Shown: positions 13,101-24,370, numbered from the stretch's first letter. The stretch is DNA of 64,000 nt from Datnioides undecimradiatus (GCA_008933995.1 WARS01000012.1:8355501-8419500), one strand, 5' to 3'. The notes: generated by a model not told the origin, from the letters alone. Made by a program: numbers and translations.

Positions 13101-13459
13101 ACAAACTACTCCACCTCGGTTCGACTTTCTCACATACCTGTCTGCTCTAATCTGCTGTGGCTCAGGCTGCTGCTGTTGCTGTGATTGCTGTGCTGGTAGG
13201 ACATGTAAGCAGACGGGGCATGAGTGTTCACCGCGCCGGGGTAGGCGTAGCCCAAAGAGCGGCCATAGGACGCGCTGCCAGGAAAAGGGCTCTCGTGCTG
13301 GGAATGCCCGGCAGCATGCAAGCCATGAACGGAGTAAATGTGCGGGAGTCCGGAGGAGTGCTGCTGGTGTGCCGGATGTCCGTGGCCAAACTCTAGAAAG
13401 GCCGATTTGGAGGGATCGGAGGCATTGAGACTGTCAGGCATGAAACCCATAGACATCAT
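10117..13459 (-). CDS. dlx4: Dlx4 homeodomain transcription factor, three coding exons
   Basis: Coding exons on the - strand are 13459-13138, 12143-11950 and 10371-10117 (TGA at 10119-10117). Donors are GTATGT and GTGGGC, acceptors CTGCAAG and TTTTTAG. The joined frame is open for 256 codons. [11 protein letters not shown] at residues 15-25 marks the Dlx1/4/6 branch. [18 protein letters not shown] leads into the homeodomain (about residues 129-188), with Arg5 at 133, Trp48 at 176, Gln50 at 178 and Asn51 at 179. The tail [11 protein letters not shown], then [12 protein letters not shown] and NSFGHWYP, ending PQMM, matches Dlx4; human DLX4 also ends PQMM. Introns are 994 bases (phase 1) and 1578 bases (phase 0). 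Translation could start at Met1, Met2 or Met4; Met1 is reported. From memory, MMSM at the start, LHQRF in the homeodomain and LWEVSMANK favour zebrafish Dlx4a over Dlx4b, but this needs a tree. In fish dlx4 acts with dlx3 in preplacodal ectoderm, otic vesicle and pharyngeal arches. The gene is intact and convergent with dlx3. Confidence 0.96.
10372..11949 (-). other. dlx4: dlx4 intron 2
   Basis: A 1578-base phase 0 intron at the conserved homeodomain position. It contains a candidate regulatory block (10560-10960). The remainder, particularly 11280-11420, is AT-rich and featureless. Confidence 0.85.
10560..10960. promoter_or_regulatory. candidate enhancer in dlx4 intron 2
   Basis: A complex, repeat-free block inside the larger dlx4 intron. 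It has two TTATTGTT/CATTGTT SOX-like words and one CAACAATTC, several CCATTAAA/AATATTCAT words, and a near-perfect 22-base inverted repeat at 10609-10630. Its composition differs from the AT-rich remainder of the intron. Regulatory function is inference. Confidence 0.35.
12144..13137 (-). other. dlx4: dlx4 intron 1
   Basis: A 994-base phase 1 intron with donor GTATGT. The acceptor CTGCAAG joins exon 2 so that a split GAC (Asp108) is restored. It contains a candidate regulatory block at 12600-12900. Confidence 0.85.
12600..12900. promoter_or_regulatory. candidate enhancer in dlx4 intron 1
   Basis: About 300 bases of high-complexity sequence with clustered TAAT words (TATAATTGG near 12757, CAATAAAATTAATGG near 12788) next to GC-richer stretches. 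The flanks are AT-rich intron sequence. Regulatory function is inferred from composition and location only. Confidence 0.35.
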
Positions 13460-13810
13460 TAGCTAATACGCGAGTCCATAAACCCGTCGCTCTGAAGTGG
13501 GTTTCATGAGTTGTGCCGGGCAGCGAGGAAAACTTGGAGCAAATCCACGCTCGAGTCCAGCGCACGTGAAAAGAGTTCCCCGCAGAGACAAGTCACAGTT
13601 TGCATGTTCACAGCTGTTTAGGAGGCACAAAAAAATCGAATAAAAGCGAAAAGGATCCTTCTTTACATCACTGGAGGAGCTGACATGCTTCTTCAAACAC
13701 CTCCTGCCTGCAGAGCCTCAAACTTACTGGCTTCCATCTCCGCGCTCCCTGATTGGTCTTCAGCAGCCAGCTGTCACTGGAGCTCCACCATTAACTTCAT
13801 TAACATATGA
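13460..13810 (-). promoter_or_regulatory. dlx4: dlx4 5' UTR and predicted promoter
   Basis: Sequence just upstream of the dlx4 ATG on the - strand. A CCAAT box on the - strand (ATTGG at 13752-13756 on +) lies about 295 bases before the start codon. No good TATA box is seen on the - strand, so the start site cannot be placed. Confidence 0.4.
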
Positions 13811-14159
13811 TACAGGATGCAGCTCTGCGGGCAGCAGAGACCTCCTTCCATAGAATATGAAATAATCTCTTATTTGATCATAAGTAGACATTTGATTAAC
13901 CTCAACTCGTTTATCAGCAATTTAAAACGACTTAAAGTCGCAATATGTCTGTACTTTTAAAAACTTACCTGCTTTAGGAGATTTCATAACCTGCGGAAAA
14001 TTAGACTAATATATGTGTAATATGTGTAATCTTATTGTGACATTTCAGCCGCGTTTTAAGAAGTTCGATAATGAGGCCAAAAAACTGCGCAATGCTCTTT
14101 TTAGATATTATAAAAAGCGAAGGTGAAAAGTAAACTGGTTAATGAATATGAACATAAAT
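13811..14159. other. dlx4 upstream DNA, nothing specific
   Basis: AT-rich sequence with TAAT words and no recognised gene or repeat. Confidence 0.3.
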
Positions 14160-14420
14160 ACATTTGAAAAAAGTTACTTGCATAATCTCATCTGGAGTTA
14201 TTACCTCAAATACAATGACATCTGACATTGTTTCAAGTTCATGCGCGTAATTCTCTCCAGAAATAACCTTTAAATCATTTAAAGAAAATGTTAAACACTG
14301 CAATGATTTGCCAGGTTTATTATAAAGTCTGTGTTCATTAAATCGAATAGATGACAGACATGCATATTTCTATTTTTTTTAGCGATGTCATAAAACACAA
14401 TTTCTGCTTTTTGTGTGTGT
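14160..14420. promoter_or_regulatory. candidate dlx4 upstream regulatory block
   Basis: Complex AT-rich sequence about 0.8 kb upstream of the dlx4 ATG, with GCGTAATTC, TTTAAATCATTTAAA and TTCATTAAATCGAAT words. The evidence is motif density and proximity only. Confidence 0.25.
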
Positions 14421-15572
14421 CTCGGGCACATTCAACAGCACGAAAACATTTTCTCATATTTGTGATTTTGCTCCTTTAATTTTGCGGAAAGCGTTTGTTC
14501 TATTTTTTTATAGTCTTCCAGATTTTTTTTTCCTCGCAAGAAAATCAAAAACACATGGGTCAAATATACATTTTTAATTTTTTTTTTACTATCTACAGCC
14601 ACGAAGTTGTTTACACTGTTTTCCACGCAGTATTACACGAGGATGCTTTGTGGCTCCGCGGCCATGCTGACTCAGGCCTACTCTAAAAGGACAGCAACAA
14701 GTTTTACTGCTCGTTCAACATATTCATCAACCCCCCTCCTAGTTTGAACGCATAAATGAGCCAAATTAAGGGCTAACTGATGCACACATACCCCTATTAA
14801 AATAGCCCCAGTGCACCAGGATATATGTGTGACATACAATATTTAATACCATCATTTTAGTAGTTCCATGAGCATTTTCATCTAACCTTAAGGAGACAGG
14901 AAAATCAGTCTCCATCCAAAAAGGATATTTCAGTTTTATATGAAACAGAAACACTGTAGCCCACATGTCACTCATATTATTTCTAACTAAATGTCAGTTT
15001 ATAAAATAAAGCAAACACAAACCTGCCAAAAGAGGGTGGGGGTGCGGTTTTAGGCTGCAGAGTCAGCAAAACTCATAAGGTGCTTGTGGATCTGCTGTGG
15101 GAGTGGGATGGAGGTGGGGGGTGGGGGTTATAAATGGTGACCACAGGCTCAAAGAGTAACCCTGTCTCCACATTTCAGTCTCTATTGACTCGAGTAAATC
15201 CACAGGTGGGAGGAGGAAAGAGAGGCTTTCCTCAGAACCACGGCTGTGTTTGAAATCAAACCGGATCCAGTGACTGTGTGCGCTTCAGCGCGGTTCGATA
15301 CAGATTGCACCTCAGCTGAATCACATGTGAGCTGCAGTCAAATTATAAACAGAGTGTTTGGTGGGTTGAGCGTGGTGCTGAGTTGCTGTCCAACCCCGTC
15401 ATTTTGGTCATGTCCTATACCCTGCCTGCAACTACTGGGAACCCAGCAGCACTAAAGGCCCGCTGGGGGCTGGACCGCTTCCCGATTCCCCACAGGCCTC
15501 AGCCAAGCAGCCAGCCAGAACAAAGCCACAAATTATTATCATAGTAAAATTTCAGTCACAATAAAAAAAAAA

Positions 15573-15602
15573 AGAGCGAGAGAGAGAGGGAGAGAGAGAG
15601 AG
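15573..15602. repeat. (GA)n microsatellite
   Basis: An interrupted GA tract of about 30 bases, preceded by a run of 11 A. Confidence 0.85.
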
Positions 15603-15624
15603 CTACTGAGAGGCCAGTTTCATA

Positions 15625-15658
15625 TCTTGGGTGTGAGTTTCTGACTTCACACCCAAGA
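15625..15658. other. short perfect inverted repeat
   Basis: Arms 15625-15636 (TCTTGGGTGTGA) and 15647-15658 pair perfectly over 12 bases with a 10-base loop. Pairing does not extend outward, so this is too short for a microRNA precursor. Confidence 0.7.
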
Positions 15659-16449
15659 CCTTGCAGCTGTAAATCACTGGCAAACTACTCCATGAGAGAA
15701 TGCAGCAATGTGTCTATATGTCTATTAGCAATTTACTGCAGAACTATAGTCGTAACGTGGTATTTTCTTTTGTCATAGAGCACAGAGTGGAATTTTTGCA
15801 TCTATAGGAGCAGGTGTTAAATATAGACACTGTGTTTTGAGCAGGAAGGAAGGCACACATTTTGACAGATGAATGGGATCAGGGAGGGCAGAATGGAGAT
15901 AGGCACAAAATGCAACAGTCTTGGAGACACAGATGCCCGCGGGCATTTGTGTGTGTGCCTGTGTGCAGCTCTCTTATGAGGCATGTCAGGAGCTAAATGG
16001 AGAGGTTTGAGTCCTGTGTCAAAAGTGTGCAAAATCCAAGGTGTGGGCACAAGAGGTGTGTACCTGGAGAGAGAGAGAGAGGTGAGGAGGCTCTTTAAGG
16101 CTTGTAATTATGTCTGTATTAGGGTTGAAGAACAAAGGCGAGCCCTGCAGTCATAGGGCAGGGACGTGTCCTCGCCGCGGCTGTGCTTAATACACGCAAT
16201 GGGATGATGTTGAGAACAGTCACACTCCTGAATGCAGCCTAGACTCACTGGCGTCTGCACATGGGCATACGTTTGCAGAGGTGTGTCTGACATAGGTGCT
16301 CTCATACAGACTCACACACGCACACACCAGTCGAGTTTGTCCATCACACATCTCTTGATGCTGACTGACAGCATTCTTTGTGTACAAACCAAGAGCACAT
16401 TCCCAGGCAACTGCCGTGGCTATGATCTTCCCCACTGCCACATCATGTT

Positions 16450-16690
16450 TTACAAGTGAGCCTCTGTGGCTGGGGCCCGAGCCGAGGCCCGTATAGACTC
16501 AGACTGACGGTCCACGACCCCGACAGGATGCCAGGATTTATTATCGCAGGCTCAGCTCACCACATAATAGACACGAATAAAGACCCACACGTCCCATTTG
16601 AGCTGGGCGCAGTGATGGGTCTGAAGCCGAGGTGTGGTTTCACACAATTATCCGATCAGAGATGAAACATCAGATTCAAAGCGTAGACAA
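16450..16690. promoter_or_regulatory. candidate long-range regulatory block
   Basis: Complex, GC-balanced sequence with words such as GGATTTATTATCGC, CATAATAGAC and ACAATTATCCGATC, standing out from simple-sequence surroundings. Possible conserved noncoding element; untested. Confidence 0.25.
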
Positions 16691-18140
16691 GCTGTGAGAA
16701 ACATGAAAATTCCTCCAAAAATATCCCACTTTTACCCACTTTCTGACTTTGTGAGTGTGTTTTTTTACTTTCAGGGGTAAATATTTAACTCATATGTGCC
16801 AACTGCTTCACTTCTTTGCCTTCAGAATATTCTGACTCATTAAGCTTTTGCATTTCCTTCCCTGTAAGCAGGTGTCTGTCATTCCCACTGTACAAGGCGG
16901 TTGTTTTCCCAATTCCTTTAGCGTCAACAAAGCCAATGCAAACAATAGGATTTATGTTTTTCTATGGCTGTTTTGTGCCTCAGGAAAAGAGAGGGGATCA
17001 GAGGAGGAGCTGGAGCAGCGCAGAGGATGAACGGTCTAATCTTTCCTTCAGGCGCCTTCACACAGGAACACGAGTATGTGCACGGCCGGCGTCTCATTCC
17101 TCAAGTGCAGCCACGTCGCTGCTGATGTGTGTGTGTTGTGTCTTTGCTGGCAGCCGCTGAGGGCCCCAAGAGTTCACCGGTGTTGCATGATCAACGTCAC
17201 TCTTGTGAAAGTTTTTGGCACATTCAGATGAAGATGTTTACACACTGGCTCAGCTGATTAAGAAAACAAATAAACGGCTTATGTCTTGTCATGTTATCAT
17301 GTATGTAAATTAATCTCTGTTCTGCTTCTAATTTCTGTTTCTATAATATGACTTATGGTGTCTGCAATAAAACTGGATTGACTGGTTTATTGATTATTGA
17401 TTATTGTGTTTTATGGATTTTTACAGAAAAATAAAATAATTAAATAAAATTTGAATTACATAATATTACTGCAGATTGACAGGTTTAAGTTGAGTAGCTT
17501 GTACCATGATGTAAATCTGAGTAATTTCTGGTGTGGACTTTTCCTTTTTAATGCTAAATTTAGCTAAGATTTAAATTTAGTTCCAAAAAACAAAAACAAC
17601 AAAAAAAAAACTACATTTTTCTTATGAAAATGAAATAGTTTGAGGTATGGCCTGCATACTTTTTTCTGTTTTTTCTCTAAATATTAGACTGCAGTTAAAT
17701 TATGATTACTTAGCTTCTGTTCATTTGTAAAAATAGAAAGCATTTATTGACGTTTGCTTGGAGTGTTTTAATTCATTTCCATTTCCATTTAATAATTAGA
17801 TCTTCCTGAATCTACAAAACAATCCATTAAAATACAAAATGATTAATAAAAAAGTGCATGTCCATCATTAACAATATTCCAATGAAACAATTTTGTGCAC
17901 TTAATTTAAATTATAGAAAAAAATCTGCCCTTCCCACAAAACGTCAAGCAAAAATTGTTTATCTATTTATTCATTTTTGCTATTCTTCACTACAAAGTTA
18001 CTGGATTTATTTTGTCATATATTCTGTGTTTATGAACTCTGTTAGAAATAATTATGTTACCGTTACCTGGACTGTTGCCGTGTATCTTCAAGGCGCAGCT
18101 CTTTTTATTAGACGATTCTATCTCAAGGTAACAAGCAAAC
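16691..18140. other. gene-free, largely AT-rich stretch
   Basis: No exon is recognised. Bases 17250-18060 are low-complexity AT-rich DNA with A and T runs. An open frame at 17858-18259 has no recognisable domain. Confidence 0.35.
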
Positions 18141-18600
18141 TCAAACCGACCGAGTTAATCACGTGTTTGTCTCCGTTACAACGACAGAGAAAATCAGATG
18201 GAGCGCGCGAGGCCACGCGCAGCAAGAAGACAAGATCAATAATAAAAACTTGTAGGTAAAAAGAAAAACAGAGTGAGAATCTTCTCCTAAATGAAACTAA
18301 AAGTGAAGAGTATCGCGTGGGAAATGCTGGAGTGTGCCTGGTCGTTTGGCTCGAGCTTTGAATTCATCATTGGCATAATTGTTGCCAGACAGCGGATGAC
18401 AGCAACATCGCCCGCTGCCGCTGACTGTTAGGCTTAAACTTTTAATTGATTGGTTGAATATAGAGGCCTTGGCAACTCGGTGCAGAAAGAAAAAAACGTC
18501 TGGTATCCTTTAACCGTAATACGCGTTTAAGCCTCTCTGGTGCAACCTGAGCTCGGTGTCACGCGGGGCATCTGATTTAAACGGCTTCATTTGTACGAAC
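18141..18600. promoter_or_regulatory. CpG-retaining candidate enhancer, about 4.7 kb upstream of dlx4
   Basis: By direct count 28 CpG dinucleotides fall between 18147 and 18597, in a desert where CpG is otherwise scarce. The block also holds homeodomain words (GGCATAATTG near 18372, TTTTAATTGATTGG near 18440), an E-box CACGTG-like word near 18160 and CGCGTGGG. Retained CpG suggests a region kept unmethylated in the germ line, such as a promoter or developmental enhancer. No first exon is recognisable. Confidence 0.4.
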
Positions 18601-19697
18601 TGGCCGCTCATATATCTAAATTACACAATGTGGATTTTTTTCCTTTTTACTCCAACCTCCCTCAGTCGTCTGGTTGTGGCTCAAATGCACATTTGGTACC
18701 AATTCTGACTGTGGGTGCTCACACACATACACACATACACACACATTGAGTTTATCCTTATTGAAATTGCTGCAGATTCACGCACTAACCTGTCCACACA
18801 GATGCGGAGACACAGAGAGAGGGAGGGAGAGCCCAGCTGATGGACAGGCAGTGGGACAGTAGTGGCAGTGTATTGGGTTACAGCCCAGTGCGTTGGCTGG
18901 AGCTGCACTAATAGCGAGTGCCTGCTCCACATCTGGAACAAAGAAGCCAGTCTGGGTCTACCCTTGGTGTTTACAGCTCTGTTGTTTTTTCACACTCCTC
19001 ACAAAATCTTGCCCAAACACACATTCCAGACTCACCAGCTCAACATGGGGGGAACAAAATATAGTATATATTTTTCCACTGTAAATCTTGCCCCCAGTGC
19101 CAGGGGAGGTGGGTAGAAAAACAAAAGCTGGAAGCTGGCACGGATCAGTGAGGGCGACAAGAGGGGTGGCAGCGGCTCGAAGAGTGGCAAACAGAGAGAG
19201 AGACAGTAGTCTCTGTGTGAGAATCCTGCCCCGGCTTGGTGGCTGAGATGGCATACGAGTTCATCTGAGGTCAAAACAGCTGGGGGCGTGGCATCATGAG
19301 CTGCCAGAGCCGCTGGGTTGGTTAACTGTCTGTTTACAAGCATCTGAGGAGCCATCTGATGTTCCACTCCGGCAGCATTTCAAAGGACATCTACGTGGGC
19401 CTTTAAAATAAAGTATGAAGACTGCGCGGACAATGAGTTCAGGCCATAAATCTCCTCTAGAAACAATAAAAAGATTCACAGTGCCTGTAAAGCCAGTAGA
19501 AAGGCCTACAGGTTTAACAAGCTGCAGATGTTTGGACAAGAAAATCATTTAAGAGGTGAAGAGCTTCTATCTTTTCTTTTTTGTTTTCTTCTCTTGGGAC
19601 AGGATAAGGTGAGGTGGAAACACTGAACGTGCTGGACAATGACTTGCCCGGGGGAGTCGCACATGCACACACAATCAACACACAATGACACATGGCT
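18601..19697. other. gene-free stretch with short CA tract
   Basis: An imperfect CA/CATA tract lies at 18719-18745. No exon, RNA or mobile element is recognised in the rest. Confidence 0.35.
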
Positions 19698-19930
19698 CAG
19701 GGTTGCCAGGTTAAGACAGTAGGTCCTGTTAAAAGACCGGTTTACCAGGTCCGAGGATTATCCAGCTGAAGTTACCTGCCCCTCTGGGTAACGTGAACCC
19801 CCTTTTGTGGTCTGCAGGGCAACAGTGTGCGAGGTAAGCGTCAGTTTTGAGATGCCAGAGGTGACGGGGATGACAAAGACATCTGTCTGGGCAGTAAAAC
19901 GGGTCATTTGGGCAGGGTTGCCAGGTTAAG
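19698..19930. repeat. segment bounded by an 18-base direct repeat
   Basis: CAGGGTTGCCAGGTTAAG occurs exactly at 19698-19715 and again at 19913-19930. The sequence between them is single-copy within this window. CAGGG starts are seen at ends of hAT-type DNA transposons, but here the copies are direct, not inverted. The segment could be a duplication or the remnant of two element ends. Confidence 0.55.
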
Positions 19931-20029
19931 TGAGAATCCTCCACCATTATGTCATCTTATCTGACAAACGGGCCTCCTGAGAAGTCTAGGAAAGAGATAA
20001 AACAAGTTTCAAGCAATGTGCCAACACAC

Positions 20030-20190
20030 ACGGCAGCACTCTTATGGTACATGAATGGAGAATTAATATTTGGCTTAATATAGAGGCTGCACAGCCATGA
20101 GGTCAAAGCCCTTTTCTTTATAGCTCTTCAGTGGGAACAACTTGACAGGATCAAGTTCAGCTCCTGACAACAAGCCCTGGCTCTGTCAAG
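20030..20190. promoter_or_regulatory. candidate regulatory block
   Basis: A short complex block (GGAGAATTAATATTTGGCTTAATATAG, then GGTCAAAGCCC) with homeodomain and nuclear-receptor-like words. Weak candidate based on composition. Confidence 0.2.
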
Positions 20191-21264
20191 TGTTAAGTTC
20201 CATTGTGACCTACAATAGGACACAATGGCCCTGCAGCACCCAGCCTGTACCACGCTGCCTATCAAATGACAGCGTCTCTCAGAGAAAGACCTGGCAAGCT
20301 GATATTAAGATATGTGTCAGTTGTATGTATCATTTGTTTTGCATCATGCAGCACAGGTGTACCATACAGGTCAGGATTCCTCAGTTGGTGTGTTATAAAG
20401 TAAAAATCAGGGATTGTTCTCTCTGAAGTTCTCTTCACATTTCAAACATGACTTTTTAAAGAAACTGATGTGAAGCCAGTTTTTCCTGGAAACACCTCTT
20501 CTAATACTTTTTTTTATATTCACTATTATCTCCAATAAGAACTTTAAATAAAGATAAATAAATAAAATTAAATTAAAAATAATAAATTAAAAAAATGTAT
20601 TTTGGTTATATAAAAACAAATATTAATAAAGCAAACATTCTCCAACAAAACAAACCACACAAACCTGAAACATTTTAGGATAAGGTATTTTACTGAAATT
20701 CATACAGCCTTTTATTTCACCTTGATCTATAATGGTTTAAAAAATAAGGATATTTTGAAAATGAAAAGAACTTGAGCTCTCCCAAATGAAACCCATTTAT
20801 TACAATATTTAAGATGTATAATTGGGACAAATCTGAATAACCTGAAATTGATAGCAAACACAGGAGGCTGTTGACAGATCCAGAGCAACATTAGCCTTCA
20901 TTAAGAAATGATGTTTGTGTCCACCTGATGACTTTAAGGACTTTTGGTTTCCACAACCTCCTCAGACTTAATGTCTCTTTCTTTAGGTGCAAAATGATCC
21001 ACTGTGTAACTTTGTCTCTGGTGCTGTTTGGTGCTGAGCAGATAACGTTATGTTGTGGTTTTAGAGGTTTTTCCACTGGGAACAGCTGCCTGTTGTGTCT
21101 TACAGTGAACCAAAATGGTAAAGTTTGTGGGCCAGCAAACCAAAAAATAACTTTTAAAAAAAATTCTGCAAAGTTGGGTGATGGCTCCTTAAATGCAAAT
21201 TCTTACTGCAAGGGACACCTTTGACATAGAAGCAGTCATGTGATACACTGTTAATATAAAAATA
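20191..21264. other. gene-free, partly AT-rich stretch
   Basis: Bases 20500-20640 are low-complexity A/T. No exon or repeat family is recognised. Confidence 0.35.
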
Positions 21265-21545
21265 GTTGGCACAGCCTTAATTTCTCTGCTAATTAACACC
21301 ACCTTTTAAACATTTTCTCCCCTCTGAGTAAATTTCCAAACAAAGAGGCAACCTGCTGTGTAAAACAAGCATGAATAAGTGAACAGTCACAGTAAACCAC
21401 TAAGCCGCCTAGCGTTTTAAGTTTGATCCCTTGACCCCAGCTTCGTCGTGACCATTTTGCTGCAGTGCTTCAGGTGTTTAACCTTGTCATATTAAAGCGT
21501 TTGTCACTGGAGGGCTAGACGACTGGGGCCAGGATGGGCCGGGGA
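21265..21545. promoter_or_regulatory. candidate long-range enhancer
   Basis: About 280 bases of complex sequence with TAATTA at 21290-21295, TCTGAGTAAATTT, ACTAAGCCGCC, a GTTTGATCCC word and ATTAAAGCG. It is flanked by less complex DNA and has no coding signal. The reading is inference from composition. Confidence 0.35.
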
Positions 21546-22984
21546 TTTAAAAAGGCCTGTGCTCCCAGATCATCAGATTGTCAGTTGCTGTCTGAAGCCT
21601 GCCAAGAAACATCAAAGCCTCGCAGTCTTGCTCATATCATCTTTGAACCTCACCAGAACACGCCCTCTCTGCCTCCCTGCCTGCATTCTTGCCCTACATC
21701 ACCAGTTGCTAATTAAAAAAAAAAAAGTGAAACACAACTGATGCACGCAAAAAACAAATCAGGCCAAGTGGAAAATGAAAAGAGAAACAACCTTTGTTGG
21801 ATTTGTTGTGGAGTTGTGCTGCTGTGTGGATGTCTGACATGCCATGCCAGCGCTCTGTCAAGACGAGGAGACAGTCTCAGTCTGAGCAAGCCCATCCTCA
21901 GAGGGAGCAGCCTCCCATCAGGTCCTGGCCAAGATTGATGGCTATGAAAGAGCTACCTGAGGCAGAGATCAAAGTCAGACAGGATACATACGCCTCAGCA
22001 TTTAACTCTTTCATCTCCAGTCTTTTCTACACAAGTCATGACCCTTCACCTGTCTAGCTGCTTGACCTCTGGCTGACGAATGGCCTTGGCACTCCGTGAT
22101 GCTGCCATTTTTGTTAAGTGGACAAAAACAAAACAAGAAATTAAGGATTTATAAAAATGAAAATTACCTGTCTAATACGAACACAGCAAAACAATTAATA
22201 AAGGAAGTGGAGGTCAGCCTGTATATTAGAGTTGGTATCTTTTTTCTTCACCACAATAAATAGGAGCTTGATTTGTTAACGTGGGACTCTCCTCACAGAG
22301 GAGGCCAGTAGTGGAGGGCTATTTGCATTCCAGCAGTGAGAGTGAGGACAATTAAGCCATTTCCCCTCCAATCTATCTCCCTCCAGCCAGCCATCCAGGC
22401 GGCCCAGTAGATCAATGGGAGGTGCAGCTGCATGGCCTATGTGTGCCAGGCTGTGAAGAGAAGATTGGGGTTAAAACCCTCCTGGCCCTCAGATTGGCTC
22501 CATACCTGAGTCAAAGCACAGACAGACCAACAGCTGTTGCTGGGCAGAGCTGGTAAAGAGAGGTACTCGCCCCATCTGTAAAAGCATTACACAGTTTCTG
22601 GCTTCATGGCCACTGTTTATTTTCCTAACAATGTGAGCTGAGATGTCTGTATTTCGTACTGAGCATCATTTTGTAACTGAAAGGAGAGAGCTGTAGTAGC
22701 AGCAGGTTCATTTCACCACCTGTAATGCTAAGCATAAAGGAATCACCCTCACAGTCCAATCCCTTTGCTTTTTTCTCCCTCAGGCACTCCAGACTGGCCA
22801 CTCCAAAATCAATTAGCCAAATCACATTTCACAAAAGTAGCTGAGTTCTGCTTTCAGCGGCCAGGCCCCTCAGGTGTCACAGAGTCGGCTTAAAGGTGCA
22901 GGCAGTGAGCCTTGGTTTAAGTTGTGTGGGATTAGACCAAACAAAGAGCCATAGATATCCAGCCGCACCTGTGCAACTTGCTCC
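21546..22984. other. gene-free stretch
   Basis: No exon is recognised. Bases 22270-22460 (GGCTATTTGCATTCC, GGACAATTAAGCC, GTAGATCAATGGG) form a weaker regulatory-looking patch. Confidence 0.3.
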
Positions 22985-23270
22985 TCAAGCACCGCTAATA
23001 GGGAGAGTCTTTGGTCCAAATGGCGGGTGCTCAGAACTTAATCTCCCAGCTCTCGGGCCATTGCAGGTATCCGTTTCCAATGTTCCCGGCAGCAGAAACT
23101 GTCCTGAACTTGGACATAATCGCGGAGCCATCATCTAACAAGGACTTCCATCTCTGCTGCCTCTGCCAAGTCCAGGTGATCAATCATTTACATGTGTAAT
23201 TAGGAACGGGTGTCAAAACAGAAACTGTACACTCGCTCAGGGACCCTATGTGCAGCGGGCTGACATCAGA
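22985..23270. promoter_or_regulatory. candidate long-range enhancer with PBX/HOX-type word
   Basis: A complex block with ATCAATCA at 23179-23186 (the reverse complement of the PBX-HOX consensus TGATTGAT) and TAATTA at 23197-23202, only 10 bases apart, plus CCGCTAATAGG near 22992 and a CpG-bearing core. This pairing suggests input from a HOX/TALE or other homeodomain factor. Function is inferred. Confidence 0.35.
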
Positions 23271-23999
23271 CTTGGCAAGTGGTGGGTAAACAGGGTCAGA
23301 GAGAAACAGAGACAGAGAGAGGGGAAGAAAAATGAGATGCTGAGATGTGCAGGTTTTTCTGCCACTTTCAGCTTCTTACCACCCAGGGGTGATGGTGGGG
23401 GGGCATTTCCACAGCATAACAAGTTATATAAGACCACATCACTAATTATAGGGTTACTTGAATAATGATGTTGTACTTTAATCTTTGGTGTTTCTGCAAA
23501 TTTATCCCTCTATTTTGCATACAACTGACTTATTTAAAAAAAAGAAAAAGAAAACATGTTAAGTCAAGCAAATCCATGTTTATTTGGGAAGGCCTTAACC
23601 GTCTCAAAGGGAATTCCCGAAACAAAAATTGTGGTCAAAATGAATTTTGTTATGGATCAGCAACAAACACACAACACTTTATAACTGATCCCGTTTCCCA
23701 AACAAGTCAAACTACTTGTGCTCGACTTAAGTGGCTCAATGGTCTCCTGAGTGCCCAACCAGCCATTCAGCCCAACTGAGGTCATAACAAGGGATTACAT
23801 TGCGACAACAAACACAAGCCAGTGTAGAATAATGCTTTGGATACATGTGATAAAAGAACAAGGGGTGCTAAGGGATGCAATTCTACTTTGATTTTGAGCT
23901 CATAAAAGTTATCATTTTTTATGATGTGACCAAAATAGCACACAGTCTGAATACCTCAAAGGAACATATAAAATCTCCTCACAACAACATTCTGATTGA
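23271..23999. other. gene-free stretch
   Basis: Mixed sequence with purine-rich pieces (23290-23335). No exon or repeat is recognised. Confidence 0.35.
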
Positions 24000-24370
24000 C
24001 ATTTGCAGAACATCCCTGCAGATGTAAAGTGACGTTTTCCCACGGTCACCAGGCATTTTTATAACTGGGCAAGGCAATGTAGAAATACCAATGCCCAATA
24101 ATCCACCTGTCACCTGAGGGGGATAGGTGTGGTGCTGCGGGGCTAAGGAGGGGATATGTGCAGGCTACCGTGACTTATGTGGACTCATCCAGCCAACACC
24201 TCAGTGCCCAGGGGGGCGAGTGGGTGTTTAAAAGAGCCTGTCTGGGGCCTAAGTTTAGAGTTTCCCGGCGCAGAGTGGCCGAGCTTTGAAGAGGCAGGTC
24301 CAGTAATGAATTAGAGTATTGTCTGCTTGGAGGGAGAAGCCCTTTGGGTGGGACATCAGATCAAAGGAGG
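24000..24370. promoter_or_regulatory. candidate long-range enhancer with TCF-type site
   Basis: About 370 bases of dense, complex sequence ending in a LEF/TCF word ATCAAAG at 24360-24366, with GTAATGAATTAGAG near 24302 and CCCAATAATCC near 24095. It is among the most gene-regulatory-looking blocks of the desert. Wnt input would fit otic and placodal control of dlx3/dlx4, but this is speculation. Confidence 0.35.

Larger units (their letters stand above)
14421..16449. other. gene-free stretch upstream of dlx4
   Basis: No exon is recognised. It holds a G-rich run followed by TATAAAT at 15129-15135, a GA tract at 15573-15602 preceded by an A run, and a perfect 12-base-pair hairpin at 15625-15658. 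A TATA-type promoter at 15129 is possible, but no coding exon follows. Confidence 0.35.

Noticed and set aside
13093-13428. + strand open frames over dlx4 exon 1
   Set aside because: They are cysteine- and arginine-rich antisense shadows of the Ser/His-rich dlx4 exon.
15625-15658. Perfect 12-base-pair hairpin considered as a microRNA
   Set aside because: Pairing ends after 12 bases on the outer side; a microRNA precursor needs about 22 or more paired bases.
19729-19947. 72-codon - strand frame between the direct repeats
   Set aside because: No domain or homology that I recognise; it probably reflects low stop density by chance.
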